64,000 bases of DNA from Pollenia angustigena (GCA_930367215.1 OV884059.1:11804945-11868944); one strand, 5' to 3'; positions 45,896 to 56,190 are shown, counted from the stretch's first letter. Numbers and translations: made by a program. Notes: generated from the letters alone by a model not told the origin.

Positions 45896-46141
45896 GAGAA
45901 CTGTTTGTCTGAAGGAGTTCTGGGGCAATGCAATTATCTCCTGGTGCCTTGTTTCTTTTAAATTTTAAGAAAGCTCCCTTTATTTCCTATTTCACTGGCT
46001 ATACTTTCAATGTATTTGTGCCTAATATTCCTGGCTGATATTTTCACGGCCTTCTCTGCGGCGTTATATTGTGGTCCTGGCTTGAATTTTCAAGCTGTTG
46101 TTCCTTAAATATCTCATTATTCAAAATTTTTTTTAAATAAA

Positions 46142-46514
46142 CCCTGCAAATAAAATTGGACCACCTGATCCATCTTGATAAAATGGACTAATCCATGGAC
46201 TGGTCCGATGTAATGCAAGCATGGACCATGTCATTGTTAAAAAGTGTTTGTAGTGAGACGACATGTCTTCGTTTTTTAACGACATGCTTTCGTTTTTAAA
46301 CGACTTCAAAACTAATCCTCTTGTGTACACCATGGAGTAGTTTTAAAACTACTCCTTAGTGGCCAAAGGTGGGTTATATGGTCCTCTCCTAGAACATCGT
46401 AATGTTAAATAGACCAGGTTTTTTCCATACGTTTGGATTAGTTTTGGACTAGTCCTGGTCCCTTGTGGACTACTCTTTACACGCGTGTTTGGACTGGTCC
46501 TATTATTTGCAGGG
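46142..46514 (-). mobile_element. 373-bp element with CCCTGCAAATAA termini, copy 1
   Basis: Both ends read CCCTGCAAATAA inward. Inner sequences contain GGACCA/TGGTCC in many copies and an AGTAGTTTTAAAACTACT palindrome in the middle. It is the same length as, and opposite in orientation to, the copies at 55336-55708 and 62006-62378. No clear target duplication was found. The 60-70-codon frames inside are not credible genes. Confidence 0.75.
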
Positions 46515-47605
46515 AACGTAAAAATATATTTTTATTAAAATTATTTTCTGGTCCGATTCAGATTTGTTATAGAGAAGTTGGACTGTAATTTTAATTCTAC
46601 TTATAGTTTAATTTGTCTCCCAAAATATGTTTAAAGATTTATCTTTAAACTGTTTATTTTTACCATTTCACACTTATAACAACTAAAAGAAAAATACTAT
46701 CGAAAGAAAAACTATGAAGCAAAACACTTAAATGTAAATATAATTTAAAAATAAAAAATTAGCTCATTTATTAACAGCTTTTTGCTAAAAATCTGTTCAA
46801 CTAAGCAAAACAAAAAAAGGGGAAAAAAAATTATTCCAACCCTAAAAAATGTACATTTTATCACTCAAAGTCGTACATACACCGAAAAAAATCCTTGCTT
46901 TAGGAAAAATTTTGTACATTATGCGAAACAAACAAACCACGAGAGGGCGTTAAAAGCAGATAATTTCTTGCAAAAATTACTTAACAGAAAAATGAGTTTT
47001 AGTTGTTTCACAAAAATAATTTTGAAAAATTAATTTTTTTAAAAAGTCGCTCGAAATTTGGCTTTCAAGTACTTTGATATATTTGCAGTTAAATTAAAAT
47101 TTATAATTTAGTATTTACTTACAAAATAACTTTTTTTATTGCTCTGAAAAACACATTTCTTTTGTTGAAAATCCAAAAATTACTTAAGTTTGATGGAGTA
47201 TAAAAAAAAATTATATAAAATTAGATATTTTTTTTCTGTTTTTGTAAGATTATACTCTTAGGTAACAGGGTATTCAAAAATTAGTGCCTATTTTTTACCA
47301 CAACTTAAAAAAAATGCGTTTTTTGAAATGCCTAATTTTATGATTTTTACTCAAATATCAGGCAACACGATTTTATATTTTGAATGTTAAAAAATAAAAA
47401 AAATTTTATTATATCATTGGTAGACCAAAACCACTGAAGTATTTTCAAAATTTAGCTCGAGTTCTTTTTTTATGGCCCACTGAAATTTTTAATTTTTTTT
47501 AAAGGCGTTTTGAGTAAGTCAAAAAAAATGTATTAAATCTAGTTCTGAGCTAAATAAGGTTAATAGATGATTTTAATAAAATTTGATGACGGTTCTTTTC
47601 ATAGC
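46515..47605. other. AT-rich stretch, nothing recognised
   Basis: Low-complexity A/T. An 83-codon frame at 46782-47033 has no motif. Confidence 0.4.
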
Positions 47606-47610
47606 ACTAA

Positions 47611-47692
47611 TTAACCCTCTATCTGCCATTTTTAGGGGCCATTGCAGCCCCTCCTCATAGAACACCACTAACACGTACGTTTAAAGGGTTAA
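47611..47692. mobile_element. Possible piggyBac-like remnant between TTAA sites
   Basis: TTAA at 47611-47614 is followed by CCCTCTATCTGCC, and the segment ends CGTTTAAAGGG followed by TTAA (47689-47692). TTAA duplications with CCCT...AGGG ends are characteristic of piggyBac-type elements. Only 74 bp lie between them, so this would be an extreme internal deletion or two terminal scraps. Confidence 0.45.
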
Positions 47693-47884
47693 AATATTCT
47701 ACAACAATTTTCTGCATCGAATTTCACTAGGGGTTGTAAGTTCGTGTGAAATAAGCATAATGCTTAAAACAGTAAAGTTGTAAATTATCATATATTATTA
47801 TTATCAAATTGTGTTTCAGCAAAGTCGTATGAAATAATTCGAAAAAATGTAATAAATCTACTTTTGAGCTTAACATATTATCTA

Positions 47885-48115
47885 ACCCTCTATCTCCCAT
47901 TTTTAGGATTAAATGACTCCTATTTTTAGGATTATTATCATCAAAGAGAAACATTAAGATTAAAAATAAAATAATAGATGCTGTAATTGGGAAATATATT
48001 CTTGGAGAAAATGTTGAAATCGAAGATGAGATAATAGAAGACGAGATGAGTTCTTCGTTAAGCGAAAATTGGTTTTGGGAAGAATCAAGTAGCGATGATG
48101 CTTTGTTATAAGTTT
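47885..48115 (+). pseudogene. Possible piggyBac-like end plus acidic N-terminal peptide
   Basis: CTAACCCTCTATCTCCCATT at 47883 closely resembles the left end at 47611. About 30 bp further on, a plus-strand frame without a start Met runs to a TAA at 48109-48111 and includes KYILGENVEIEDEIIEDEMS and SENWFWEESSSDDALL. A strongly acidic N-terminal stretch close to the left end is usual for piggyBac-type transposases. No core domain follows, so the assignment is tentative. Confidence 0.35.
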
Positions 48116-48119
48116 GTCT

Positions 48120-49040
48120 TTATATGTTTTTTAAACTTTTTTGATTTTAGGAGTGATAAAAATAATTATTAAGTTAAACTATTATAATTTTTAAGAAATG
48201 ATGAAATTTCGGCGCCCTATGCTCCAGTCGCAGTGGCAGTGTTTCAAAATCCATAATTTTAATTTGTTTATGGAAATATATCGCACTTTCAACAGGAGGG
48301 TATTAACTCAAAATGTTCAGTAGAAGCAAAAAAATTTTAAATTTAATATTAAAGGCATATGAAAAAGAATTTTTAAACCAACCACTTCATTACCAAAAAG
48401 TAGGCAAAATAGCACGATATTTTTACAGCGGATATGAATAAAAATTTTGATGGATCAAGTGCGATATGATTTTTTCATCATTTTTTCATCATTTTTTAAT
48501 GACGTTAACATTGCTAGTTTTCCTCTTTAATTTTTTAATTTATGTTATCTTTCAAATATCCTTATAGTTTTGTTTTTGCAAGAGCATTTTAACCGTTTTA
48601 GCCTTTTTTCAATTAATGATGTTTTTGTATTTTCCACATTGATAATCCGATTCTACCCAAATAAATATATATCTTGCAAATATCAACTTACATATCAAAA
48701 TTTATTACGATCGGAAATTTTTTGTAGGAGTGATAGCGTTTTTAAGAAAGAGGATATATAGCAGGACCTTGAGTCTTTAGCCCGATTTAAGTAAAAATTT
48801 ACACACACGTTGCAAGTTGCATTTGTATCAGCATGACCACTTTTTGTAATTTTGTGGGCATTATTGAAGCTAAAATTACATTTTTCAATTTCAGGACATA
48901 TGGGAGGTAGGCGTGTCCTTGGGCCGATTTTTCCAAAAATTCAAATTTTTCTTAACTAAGCTTTTTTATGCTAGTGTACCAAATTTCAAAAATATCTGAC
49001 AACTCCTTCTCTTTTTGTCCCTTCGTTATATGGGAACGAA
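48120..49040. other. AT-rich stretch, one unclassified TE-like patch
   Basis: At about 48890-49030 the sequence (ATATGGGAGGTAGGCGTG, CTAGTGTACCAAATTTCAA and similar) has the phrase-like look of a fly Helentron 3' region, but it does not match the copies in this window. No gene is supported. Confidence 0.35.
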
Positions 49041-49046
49041 GCATAG

Positions 49047-49305
49047 TGCGTCGATGGCTGCGAGTGTAAGACGGCAAATCCATCTGAAGCGATCGAGTGG
49101 TTGCGATCAAAACATGTCATGGTAACCTGCCGGCCAGGGTTCGAGCCGCGGCCACGGTCAAGAATGAAAGATTATCAATAACAATTTTAATTAATTTTCA
49201 TGTTGTTAAATTCCTTTCTTCATAAAAATTATTTAATTAAAATTAAATTTGATGAACTTAAGCCTACTTAAAAATTTGGATTAAAAATTGTAAATATTTT
49301 TTTTT
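49047..49305 (+). mobile_element. SINE-like repeat with tRNA-like B-box, copy 1 (uninterrupted)
   Basis: The segment CGATCGAGTGGTTGCGATC ... GGTTCGAGCC (B-box-like, 49138-49147) is followed by an AT-rich body and matches a second copy at 53341-53540 plus 54233-54300. GGTTCGANTCC is the RNA polymerase III B-box consensus. The A-box candidate (ATGGCTGCGAG) is weak. Because copy 1 continues without a break where copy 2 holds a Helentron-like insertion, it marks the pre-insertion sequence. Confidence 0.55.
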
Positions 49306-49535
49306 TTCAATAAATTTTTTTTAAAAAATTATCAAAAAACTTTGTGTTTCAAACAATATGTTAATTGATTCAATTAAATATAGCTCAGGTTTTGGCAATT
49401 CCTAAAAACAATTTTACAAGTTTTAGCTATTTTATTTTAAGCCACAAAATCAATTAAGATTTTTTGTTATTTGATTAATATATTAATTAAAAATTTATTT
49501 CAAAACAACTAAAATGTTAACTAAATCAAAATTAT
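49306..49535. other. AT-rich stretch, nothing recognised
   Basis: TTAATTAA-rich sequence, possibly part of the surrounding repeat. No supported feature. Confidence 0.35.
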
Positions 49536-49755
49536 CAGGGGTGTCATGGAAATCGAAAACGTAAAACGAAAGAATTTGGCATTTCTTTTTATTAAACTTT
49601 AAATCTAATTTTTACAATTTTTGTTAAAAAATTCTGTTTAGTAGATCATTATTTGTATAATAATTGTCATACAATTTTTTTATTACAGAAATCTTATTGA
49701 AAAACGACTCTTAAAATTCTTTCGTTTTACGTTTTCGATTTCCATGACACCCCTG
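49536..49755. mobile_element. 220-bp hAT-like MITE with 40-bp perfect inverted repeats
   Basis: The left end CAGGGGTGTCATGGAAATCG continues for 40 bp with an exact inverted match at the right end. CAGGG-type termini are common in hAT elements, but the 8 bases on each side do not match, so the target duplication is missing or eroded. No coding capacity. Confidence 0.85.
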
Positions 49756-49929
49756 TATATTTAACATTTTCTGTCAACCAAAAAAAAAAATAATAATTGA
49801 TTCAGTTTATTTAATTGAAATACTTTTTAAACAATTTTGTTAATTGATAAAAAAAAACTAATAATTTTTTCCGCGTCCGTAAACAAGTTAAATTTGTTTT
49901 TTAATTAATTTTCTTTTATAGTACACTAG

Positions 49930-51085
49930 CTGGCCCGGCAAACGTTGTTTTGCAAAAAAACTTAGTTTTTTCAGATGTTACAGTGCATTCTGCATTCCAA
50001 ATTTTAAGAAAACCGGTTGATTAGTTAGGAAGATATAGGGAAGGGAGCTTTTACCCCTCCTGCTTCACGCTCTAAATAATAAAAACTATAGGCTATAGTA
50101 CTTTCCAGCTGTAACACTATTTGGCTGCGAAATTTTAAGAAGATATTGGGAGGGAGAGCTTTTACCCTTCTTGCCCTATTTCACATCCTATTCCCTATTT
50201 CCTTTCAGATGTTACAGTGTCTGCATGCCAAATTTTAAGAAACCAGGTTGATTAGTTTAAAAGATTGGGGAGGGGTAGCTTTTACCTCTATTGCCCTATT
50301 TCACGCCCTCAAAAAATTTGAGGCTATAGTTCTCTCCAGATGTTACACTGTTTTCCTGCAAAATTTCAAGAAAATCGGTCGATTTGTTTAGCAGATATAG
50401 GGAGGGGGAGCTTTTACTCCTCTTGCCCTATTTCACGAACTATTCCCTATTTTCTTTCAGATGTTACAGTGCCTGCATGCCAAATTTTAAGAAAACAGGT
50501 TGATTAGCTAAGAAGATATAGGGTGGGGGAGCTAATGCACTATTTTGCGCCCTCTAGCGATATAAAATATACTCTACGACCTATTCTCATACCTAACAAA
50601 AATACATACAAAATTTCATAGAAAAATGGAGGACATTTTTTTTCATATTTGTATGGGAATATATCTGTGGCTTGGTGCTAAAAGGGCCAATGTCAATATT
50701 TTTCTGTTTTGACTTAATCGTTCCATTAGGTGTTTTCTCTTAACATCTGTTTTGTTTTTTTTTTTTTTTTTTTTGATGAAACAGCCAATATTTTAGCCCA
50801 GAACAGCTTCATAAGGGCTTTGCTTGCAAATTTAAGTAAAAACAATTTAATTTAAATTTTCTCAAAAGTAAATATTTTGACATTGGCCCTTTTAGCACCA
50901 AGCCGCAGATATAGGAAAATCTAAATGCCATATCTCCGGAACTGGGCCGATTTCATGAAAACTTTTAGTAAACCATCTACAGACTATCCCCAACATTCCT
51001 CAACGTTTTTGTTGAAATCGGTCCACCTGTTTTCGCAGTTAGTGGTGACATCAAAGTGTACACTTCTTTTTATATATATAGATTA
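49930..51085 (+). mobile_element. Unclassified repeat starting CTAGCTGGCCCGGCAAACG with about five internal tandem modules
   Basis: After the start CTAGCTGGCCCGGCAAACG, the body repeats a module of 101-133 bp beginning near 49971, 50104, 50205, 50335 and 50457. Each module reads CAGATGTTACAGTG, then CCAAATTTTAAGAAA, then CGGTTGATTAGTT, then AGATATAGGGA.GGGGAGCTT, then CCTATTTCACG. The 3' part ends with TCAAAGTGTACACTTC and TATATATATAGATT. A 254-bp MITE is inserted at 50661-50914. Sequences starting this way are widespread in insect genomes, but I cannot name the family with confidence. Confidence 0.65.
50661..50914. mobile_element. 254-bp MITE with CTGTGGCTTGGTGCTAAAAG ends
   Basis: Both ends read (A)TATCTG.GGCTTGGTGCTAAA inward, with about 40 bp of nearly perfect inverted repeat including GGGCCAATGTCAA. 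ATAT occurs at both flanks. Related to the MITE at 57514-57778 (same ends and a shared AGCCCAGAACAGCTTCATAA interior). Confidence 0.85.
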
Positions 51086-51695
51086 AACTTTCTTTATATG
51101 TATTTGCGAAAAATTAAACTAAAAACGAATTCGTTAGCTTCTTAAAATTTCAAAAAAGTTAAGTAAACTTTTTCGTGTTATATTATCAAACTTTAAATAC
51201 GTAAATAATACGAAAATAAGTAGCTACAAAATTTTCTTTCGTAAAATATATAATCAATTTTTTTTCAGTGTACTTTTCCTTCAAACAAGCTGGCAAACTG
51301 TAGACCAAATCCTTAGATTAATTTAACAAATGCTGGTTTACTGGTCCACAATGTAAATGGTCCGTCCGTCCTAAAGCTTAAGCAGAAATGCAAACACTAG
51401 CAATAAGCAAAAGCTACAAAAATAATTGCAATTATTTTATAGAGAAAGAAAAAACGATAAAGTAAAAAAGGACTAAATGAAATGCTAAACAAAAGAAAAA
51501 GTGGACAAGTAGCAGTTGTGATGGTTGTTTAAAAAGATAAATATTTGTTTAACTTTCATTTGCATAAGCTAAATAAATTTAAAACTATTTATCAACCCAA
51601 ACATAGAATCTTACACAAAAACAAATTTATGTATATAAATAATTACGCACGCACACACACACACAGTCACATGCATACTTTCACAAATTTTTGCA
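51086..51695. other. AT-rich stretch with a CA microsatellite
   Basis: A (CA)n tract lies at about 51649-51664. No gene or element was recognised. Confidence 0.4.
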
Positions 51696-51737
51696 GAATG
51701 GATGAAACTATAAGAAGTAGTGAAACTATAAGAAGTA

Positions 51738-51820
51738 GTCAAGTCTTGAGTTTTTGTGAAGAGAGGGGAAAAGAAATGGCATTCTCTTTTCCCTTCTCTC
51801 CTAAAAACTCAAGACTTGAC
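51738..51820 (+). other. 83-nt near-perfect hairpin
   Basis: The left arm GTCAAGTCTTGAGTTTTT then GAGAGGGGAAAAGA pairs with TCTTTTCCCTTCTCTCC then AAAAACTCAAGACTTGAC, leaving a loop of about 10 nt and three or four mismatches in about 36 pairs. The size and shape resemble a microRNA precursor, but a tiny MITE is equally possible. It is preceded by two copies of TGAAACTATAAGAAGTAG (51702-51738). The span 51698-51848 is also bracketed by an acceptor-like TTTTTGCAG and a donor-like CAGGTAATT, and would read open on the plus strand. Confidence 0.6.
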
Positions 51821-51913
51821 GTGTGTGAACCGGTACTTACACTCACAGGTAATTAAAAGTAAAATGAAATAAGAGTTTAACAATAAGAAAACAAAGTTCA
51901 GAAATCCAACTTA

Positions 51914-52172
51914 AGGCCCAACTATAATATGCATAAGCTGGCTTAAACTACTGTCAAAAATTAAAAAAAAGCATTTAAAAAAACACAAATAAAATTAAAA
52001 AATATTTAATTACGTACGGAAAGTGCGATTTGTTTCGCACCTTGCTTAAGCAAATGCCAGCTTCATAAATTTTACCACAAAGTTTTCTAAAGTTCAATAT
52101 GGTTCGACACTTATGAATCACATGTATTCACACAATTGCTTAAGCCAACTTAAGCATGTTATAGTTGGGCCT
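51914..52172. mobile_element. 259-bp Harbinger-like MITE with TTA target duplication
   Basis: The left AGGCCCAACTATAATATGC and right (inverse AGGCCCAACTATAACATGC) ends extend into GCTTAAG.TGGCTTAA on both sides. TTA occurs at 51911-51913 and 52173-52175, the 3-bp T(A/T)A duplication typical of PIF/Harbinger elements. The interior is non-coding. A terminal scrap of the same family occurs near 16.5 kb. Confidence 0.8.
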
Positions 52173-52311
52173 TTACAGATATCCCAAGATTGGCTTTTTA
52201 TTATGACTTTTTTAATTTGGAAAAAGAGTCATGCGTTTGCCTTTTTATTTTAGTAAATTAGCATAATATTATAATAATAAAATGCTCTAGACACTAATAG
52301 AACATATATAC

Positions 52312-52548
52312 GGGCATGTTCTGACAATCGCAAAACGCTTAACATTGGCGATTCTGACTTAAAATCGCAAATTAGATGTTCTGTAAATCGAAATAGCAAG
52401 AAGTTTAACGACTTAAAATTACAAAAGGGAACTAGAATATTTGTAAGAAACTATAGCAGATCGCAATCTAAATGCACGGGTTAAGGAACACCATAAAATA
52501 AATTTGGCGTTTTGCGATTTCAAATCATGCGATTGTCAGAACATGGCC
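52312..52548. mobile_element. Roughly 237-bp MITE with GGCATGTTCTGACAATCGCA ends
   Basis: The left GGGCATGTTCTGACAATCGC and right (inverse GGCCATGTTCTGACAATCGC) ends are inverted repeats. AAAATCGC and AATCGCAAA motifs recur inside. No certain target duplication. ATATACG occurs on both sides but not directly abutting both ends. Confidence 0.75.
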
Positions 52549-52845
52549 GATAATATACGTTTGCTATCCTAGCAACGTTTAAACAAACACGGGTGACTCG
52601 AGAGATGATGTGGCACACCGTATTTGCAAAGCAATGCAAGCGTATAGAAGGGATGGGTAAATTGAAAAAATATATCGATTTATGTGTAATTAATCGATAA
52701 TTTTTTAATAGTTATTAATTTAAGCTTTCCTATGTCCATACGACGTTATAAACCCCTGGTTTCGCTCTCTGAAATAGATTGCCAAACATGCTGTTCATAC
52801 GATTCATTCTGGTTTCATTTTGACATTTTTTTTTTTGTGTTGTTA

Positions 52846-53110
52846 GCATAGCTGTTAAGTAATGATTAGTAATCGTAATAATTACCTTTTAGATTACTTT
52901 TTTTTAAAGGGTAAAGTAATGATAAAAATTACGATTACTTTTGGTTTTGCATGATTACTAATTGATAACGATTACAAGTAATCAAAAAATAATCAGAAGT
53001 ACAAGAGATTACTGCAAAATAATCAAAAAGAATTAAAAGTAATCAAAATTTAATCCGATTATTAACAATTATTTTTAATTATTTTTGATTACTTTCAAAA
53101 ACTGCGTATT
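52846..53110. repeat. GATTACT/AGTAATC-rich element end, copy 1
   Basis: It starts CATAGCTGTTAAGTAATGATTAG and is packed with AGTAATC / GATTACT motifs in both orientations. The same terminus, inverted (CATACCTGTTAAATA), ends the similar regions at 55970-56190 and 62640-62860. Dense short motifs next to a terminus suggest the subterminal region of a hAT-like element. The other end is not identified. Confidence 0.55.
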
Positions 53111-53286
53111 CATTCGTACAATTAATTTTTTCTGGAAACAGGTCTATTTTATCTCAATTTTTGATATTTTAATTAGGCTTAAGTTTACCAAATTTAATTT
53201 TCATTAGATTATATAGATCAATTAAAAGGATAATCATTCGAAGCAAATTTTGATCTATCAAAGGTTGAATACAGTTTGGTTTAAAG

Positions 53287-53328
53287 ATTGATGTTTAATT
53301 GATTGATGTTTAATTGATTGATGACTAT
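53287..53328. repeat. Short tandem repeat GATTGATGTTTAATT
   Basis: About two and a half copies of a 15-bp unit just before SINE-like copy 2. Confidence 0.75.
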
Positions 53329-53340
53329 TGACTGCCAGCA

Positions 53341-54300
53341 GTAGTCGATGGATGTGAGTGTTTAGCGGCAAAACCCTCTAAAGAGATTGAGTGGTTGCAA
53401 TTGAAACATGTAAAAGGGTAACCTGTCCGTAAAAGCCTGGGTTCGAGCCCATCGGCAGTCAAGAATGAAAAATTATCAATAAATTTTAATTAATTTCGTC
53501 TTGTAAAATTCCTTTCTTCATAAAAATAATTTAATGAAAACAAGTAAGAAAGTATAGTCGGTCAAGCCCGACCATATGATACCCTACACCACAATATTTA
53601 AAAACACATCATGCTAATGTGTCCATATAAATATAGATTTATCTATGCTTATAAACTTCATGAAAATCGGTTTGAAAGTTTGTGAGAGGCAGAAATTGTC
53701 CCCTACCTCCCCTTGTGGTCCTATTTTTGAAAAACTGTATAGCGTGTCCATATATATATGGATCTATCGATGTTTTAAATTTCATTAAAATCGGTTTGAG
53801 AGGCAGAAATTGCCCCTATCTCCCCTCGTGGTCCTATTTTTTAAAAAATGCATACATTTTGTTTCCATATAGATATGGTTCTATCTATGTTTTAAATTTC
53901 ATTGAAATCGGTTTGATAGTTTCTGAGAGGAAGAAATTTCCCCCTATCTTCCCTCGTGGTCCTACGATTCGGCCCATTTTCAACAGGCTTGGTCCTTGTA
54001 CCAATAAGAACCTATGACCCAAATTTCATCAAATTATCTCCAAAATTGCGACCTGTACTTTGCGCACAAGGTTACATGCCAGCCAGCCGGACGGACATCG
54101 TTAGTTCGACTCAGAAAGTGATTCTAAGACGATCGGTATACTTTAAGGTGGGTTTAGGACCAATATTTTAAGGCGTTACATACATCAGCACAAATGCATA
54201 ATACCCTCTCCACTATTGTGGTGTGGGTATAATTAAATTTGGTGAACTTCAGCGTAATAAAAATATTAAAATTTGGATTAAAACCCATAAACAGTTCAAA
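53341..54300 (+). mobile_element. SINE-like repeat, copy 2, split by a Helentron-like insertion
   Basis: The first part (53341-53540) has the B-box-like GGTTCGAGCC at 53440-53449 and AGTGGTTGCAATTGAAACATG. The second part (54233-54300, AATTAAATTTGGTGAACTT...TTTGGATTAAAA) matches the continuation seen in copy 1 at 49250-49290. The two parts join cleanly if the Helentron-like element is removed. Confidence 0.55.
53541..54232 (+). mobile_element. Helentron/DINE-1-like element, copy 3 (full length)
   Basis: It runs from CAAGTAAGAAAGTATAGTCG to TATTGTGGTGTGGGTATAA. Internally it has three imperfect modules (ATTAAAATCGGTTTGA, GAGAGGCAGAAATTG, CTCGTGGTCCTATTTTT), a short CAGCCAGCC tract (54079-54088), the GACTCAGAAAGTGATTCT inverted block and the ACATCAGCACAAATGCATAA 3' region. 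Comparison with SINE-like copy 1 shows insertion between an A and a T without duplication of flanking bases, as expected for Helitrons. The 111-codon frame at 53682-54017 only reflects translation of the modules. Confidence 0.82.
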
Positions 54301-54796
54301 AAATAACAACAATACTAATTATTGTTATATGTTATCGTTATTCAAAAATGTACTGGCGAGCCCTTGTATCCACATAAAATTCGACCAGTATTTGACTGTA
54401 GTTTTTTAATACCAAACAAAAAATTTAATAAAATTGATAGGTATTATATTTAATATAATTAGCCTTAAGGATAATATATCAGCGCAAGTTAAACTCTCTT
54501 TTTGGCTTAACATGTGAGGGGTATAGATGCAAAGACTGCAATGTCCACATTTATAGTTTTCATAATAAATAGTAAAAACCTCTAGCTCAAAGTATATTCA
54601 TATTTATGTATTGTATATCATGCTATTCAGTAAATTAGAATATGATAAAGATATGATGCAAGTTTCAACCAAATCGATATAGCGGTTTGCTGGCAATTAT
54701 AACAATAAAACTGGAGATTGCTGTGTTTGCTCTAATCAAATGGATATTGACACTACAAATAATAGATGAGGCACTGATTTTCAGCTATTCATTTTA
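54301..54796. other. AT-rich stretch, nothing firmly recognised
   Basis: The piece GGCTTAACATGTGAGGGG followed by TATAGATGCAAAGA (54513-54543) occurs inverted at 61269-61302, so it belongs to an unnamed repeat. Nothing else was recognised. Confidence 0.45.
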
Positions 54797-54881
54797 AACT
54801 ATGTACATATAAATTTAAGTTTAGTTCAACTTAACCAAGGCACTGACTAATCTTCACAAACGACCCATGGTTATTTCAGTA

Positions 54882-55287
54882 ATTTTATTATCTTTCACTA
54901 AAGAAGAGAAATACACAATCCGTTTAAAATTTTTGAAGATATTTGCATTTAAGTCACATCATCTTTTTTAAAAACACAAATAACGGTTATTCTGGAATAT
55001 CTCAAAAGCTAATGCTAATGATTTTTTGCGACTTATCTTTACAGATGATGAATTTAGCTTATATTTTCGTTTAATTTTTTCAACATTTTATTATCTTTCA
55101 CTAAAGAAGAGAAATACACAATCCGTTTAAAATTTTTGAAGATATTTGGATTTAAGTCACATCATCTTTTTTAAAAACACAAATAACGGTTATTTTGGAA
55201 TATCTCAAAAGCTAATGCTAATGATTTTTTGCGACTTAACTTTACAGATGATGAATTTAGCTTATATTTTCGTTTAATTTTTTCAAC
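54882..55287 (+). repeat. Two 203-bp tandem units
   Basis: The units start ATTTTATTATCTTTCACTAA at 54882 and 55085 and differ at only a few bases. The same pair is present in the second block copy at 61552 and 61755. Confidence 0.92.
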
Positions 55288-55335
55288 ACAAATAAATTAA
55301 TAATTGACTTCACAAAAGAAAAAAGACAATGGTAT

Positions 55336-55708
55336 CCCTGCAAATAATAGGACCAGTCCAAACACGCGTGTAAAGAGTAGACCACAAGGGACCAGGACTA
55401 GTCCAAAAGTAACCCAAACGTATGGAAAAAAACTGGTCTATTTTCCATTACGATTTCCTAGGAGAGGACCATATAACCCACCTTTGACCACTAAGGAGTA
55501 GTTTTAAAACTACTAAATGGTATACTCAAGAGGATTAGTTTTGAAGTCGTTTAAAAACGAAAGCGCGTCGTTTAAAAACAAAGACATTACGTCTCACTAC
55601 AAACACTTTTTAACAATGACATGGTCCATGCTTGCATTACATCGGACCAGTCCATGGAGTAGTCCATTTTATCAAAATGGATCAGGTGGTCCAATTTTAT
55701 TTGCAGGG
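55336..55708 (+). mobile_element. 373-bp element with CCCTGCAAATAA termini, copy 2
   Basis: Same ends and same length as 46142-46514 but in inverse orientation: CCCTGCAAATAATAGGACCA at the left and TTTTATTTGCAGGG at the right. It carries the AGTAGTTTTAAAACTACT palindrome. No clear target duplication. Confidence 0.78.
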
Positions 55709-55969
55709 ATGTTAACGCAAAGATTTATATGAATTTATCGGGTATATTCTAGAAATCGAAGTAAAACTAAATTCAGTTATTTACAAAATGCAAAAATTGT
55801 TATAAAATTATTGTTTTTTTTTCTTTAATCAATAAGTTTACAATTTACTACTTTGCTACTTTGAATTACGTGCTGTAGTTAATGTTGTTTAAGTAATTTT
55901 TAAAATAAATAGATTATGAAAACTTTAAAATGGTAATCAACTGTTTCGAAAAAAATGTTAATGCCAATG

Positions 55970-56190
55970 AATACACAATTGTTGAAAATAATCAAAAAGA
56001 ATCAAAAATAATCGTTGAAAGTAATCGGATTACTTTTTGATTACTTTTAATTCTTTTTATTTTTCGAATACTTGTAATCGTAATCAATTAGTAATCAGAA
56101 ATATTTTCTTATAGAGTTATGTTATCATTACGATTCTTTTTAAAAAGTAATCTAATTGATTACTAATAGTAATCGATATTTAACAGGTAT
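55970..56190. repeat. GATTACT/AGTAATC-rich element end, copy 2
   Basis: It is packed with AATCAAAAA, AGTAATC and GATTACT motifs and ends ATTTAACAGGTATGG, the inverse of the terminus seen at 52848. It is inverted relative to copy 1 and repeated in the second composite block (62640-62860). Confidence 0.55.

Noticed and set aside
49138..49147. tRNA gene suggested by GGTTCGAGCC
   Set aside because: No acceptor stem, anticodon arm or CCA-compatible end can be drawn around it; it is better read as a SINE-like B-box.
51545..51856. 103-codon open frame as a coding gene
   Set aside because: The frame crosses a CA microsatellite and the 83-nt hairpin, so the peptide is dictated by repeats. Kept only as a hairpin with a possible exon caveat.
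53682..54017. 111-codon plus-strand open frame with repeated LNFIKIGL-type peptides
   Set aside because: The repetition comes from the non-coding modules of the Helentron-like element; equivalent frames appear on the opposite strand at 42.4-42.9 kb.
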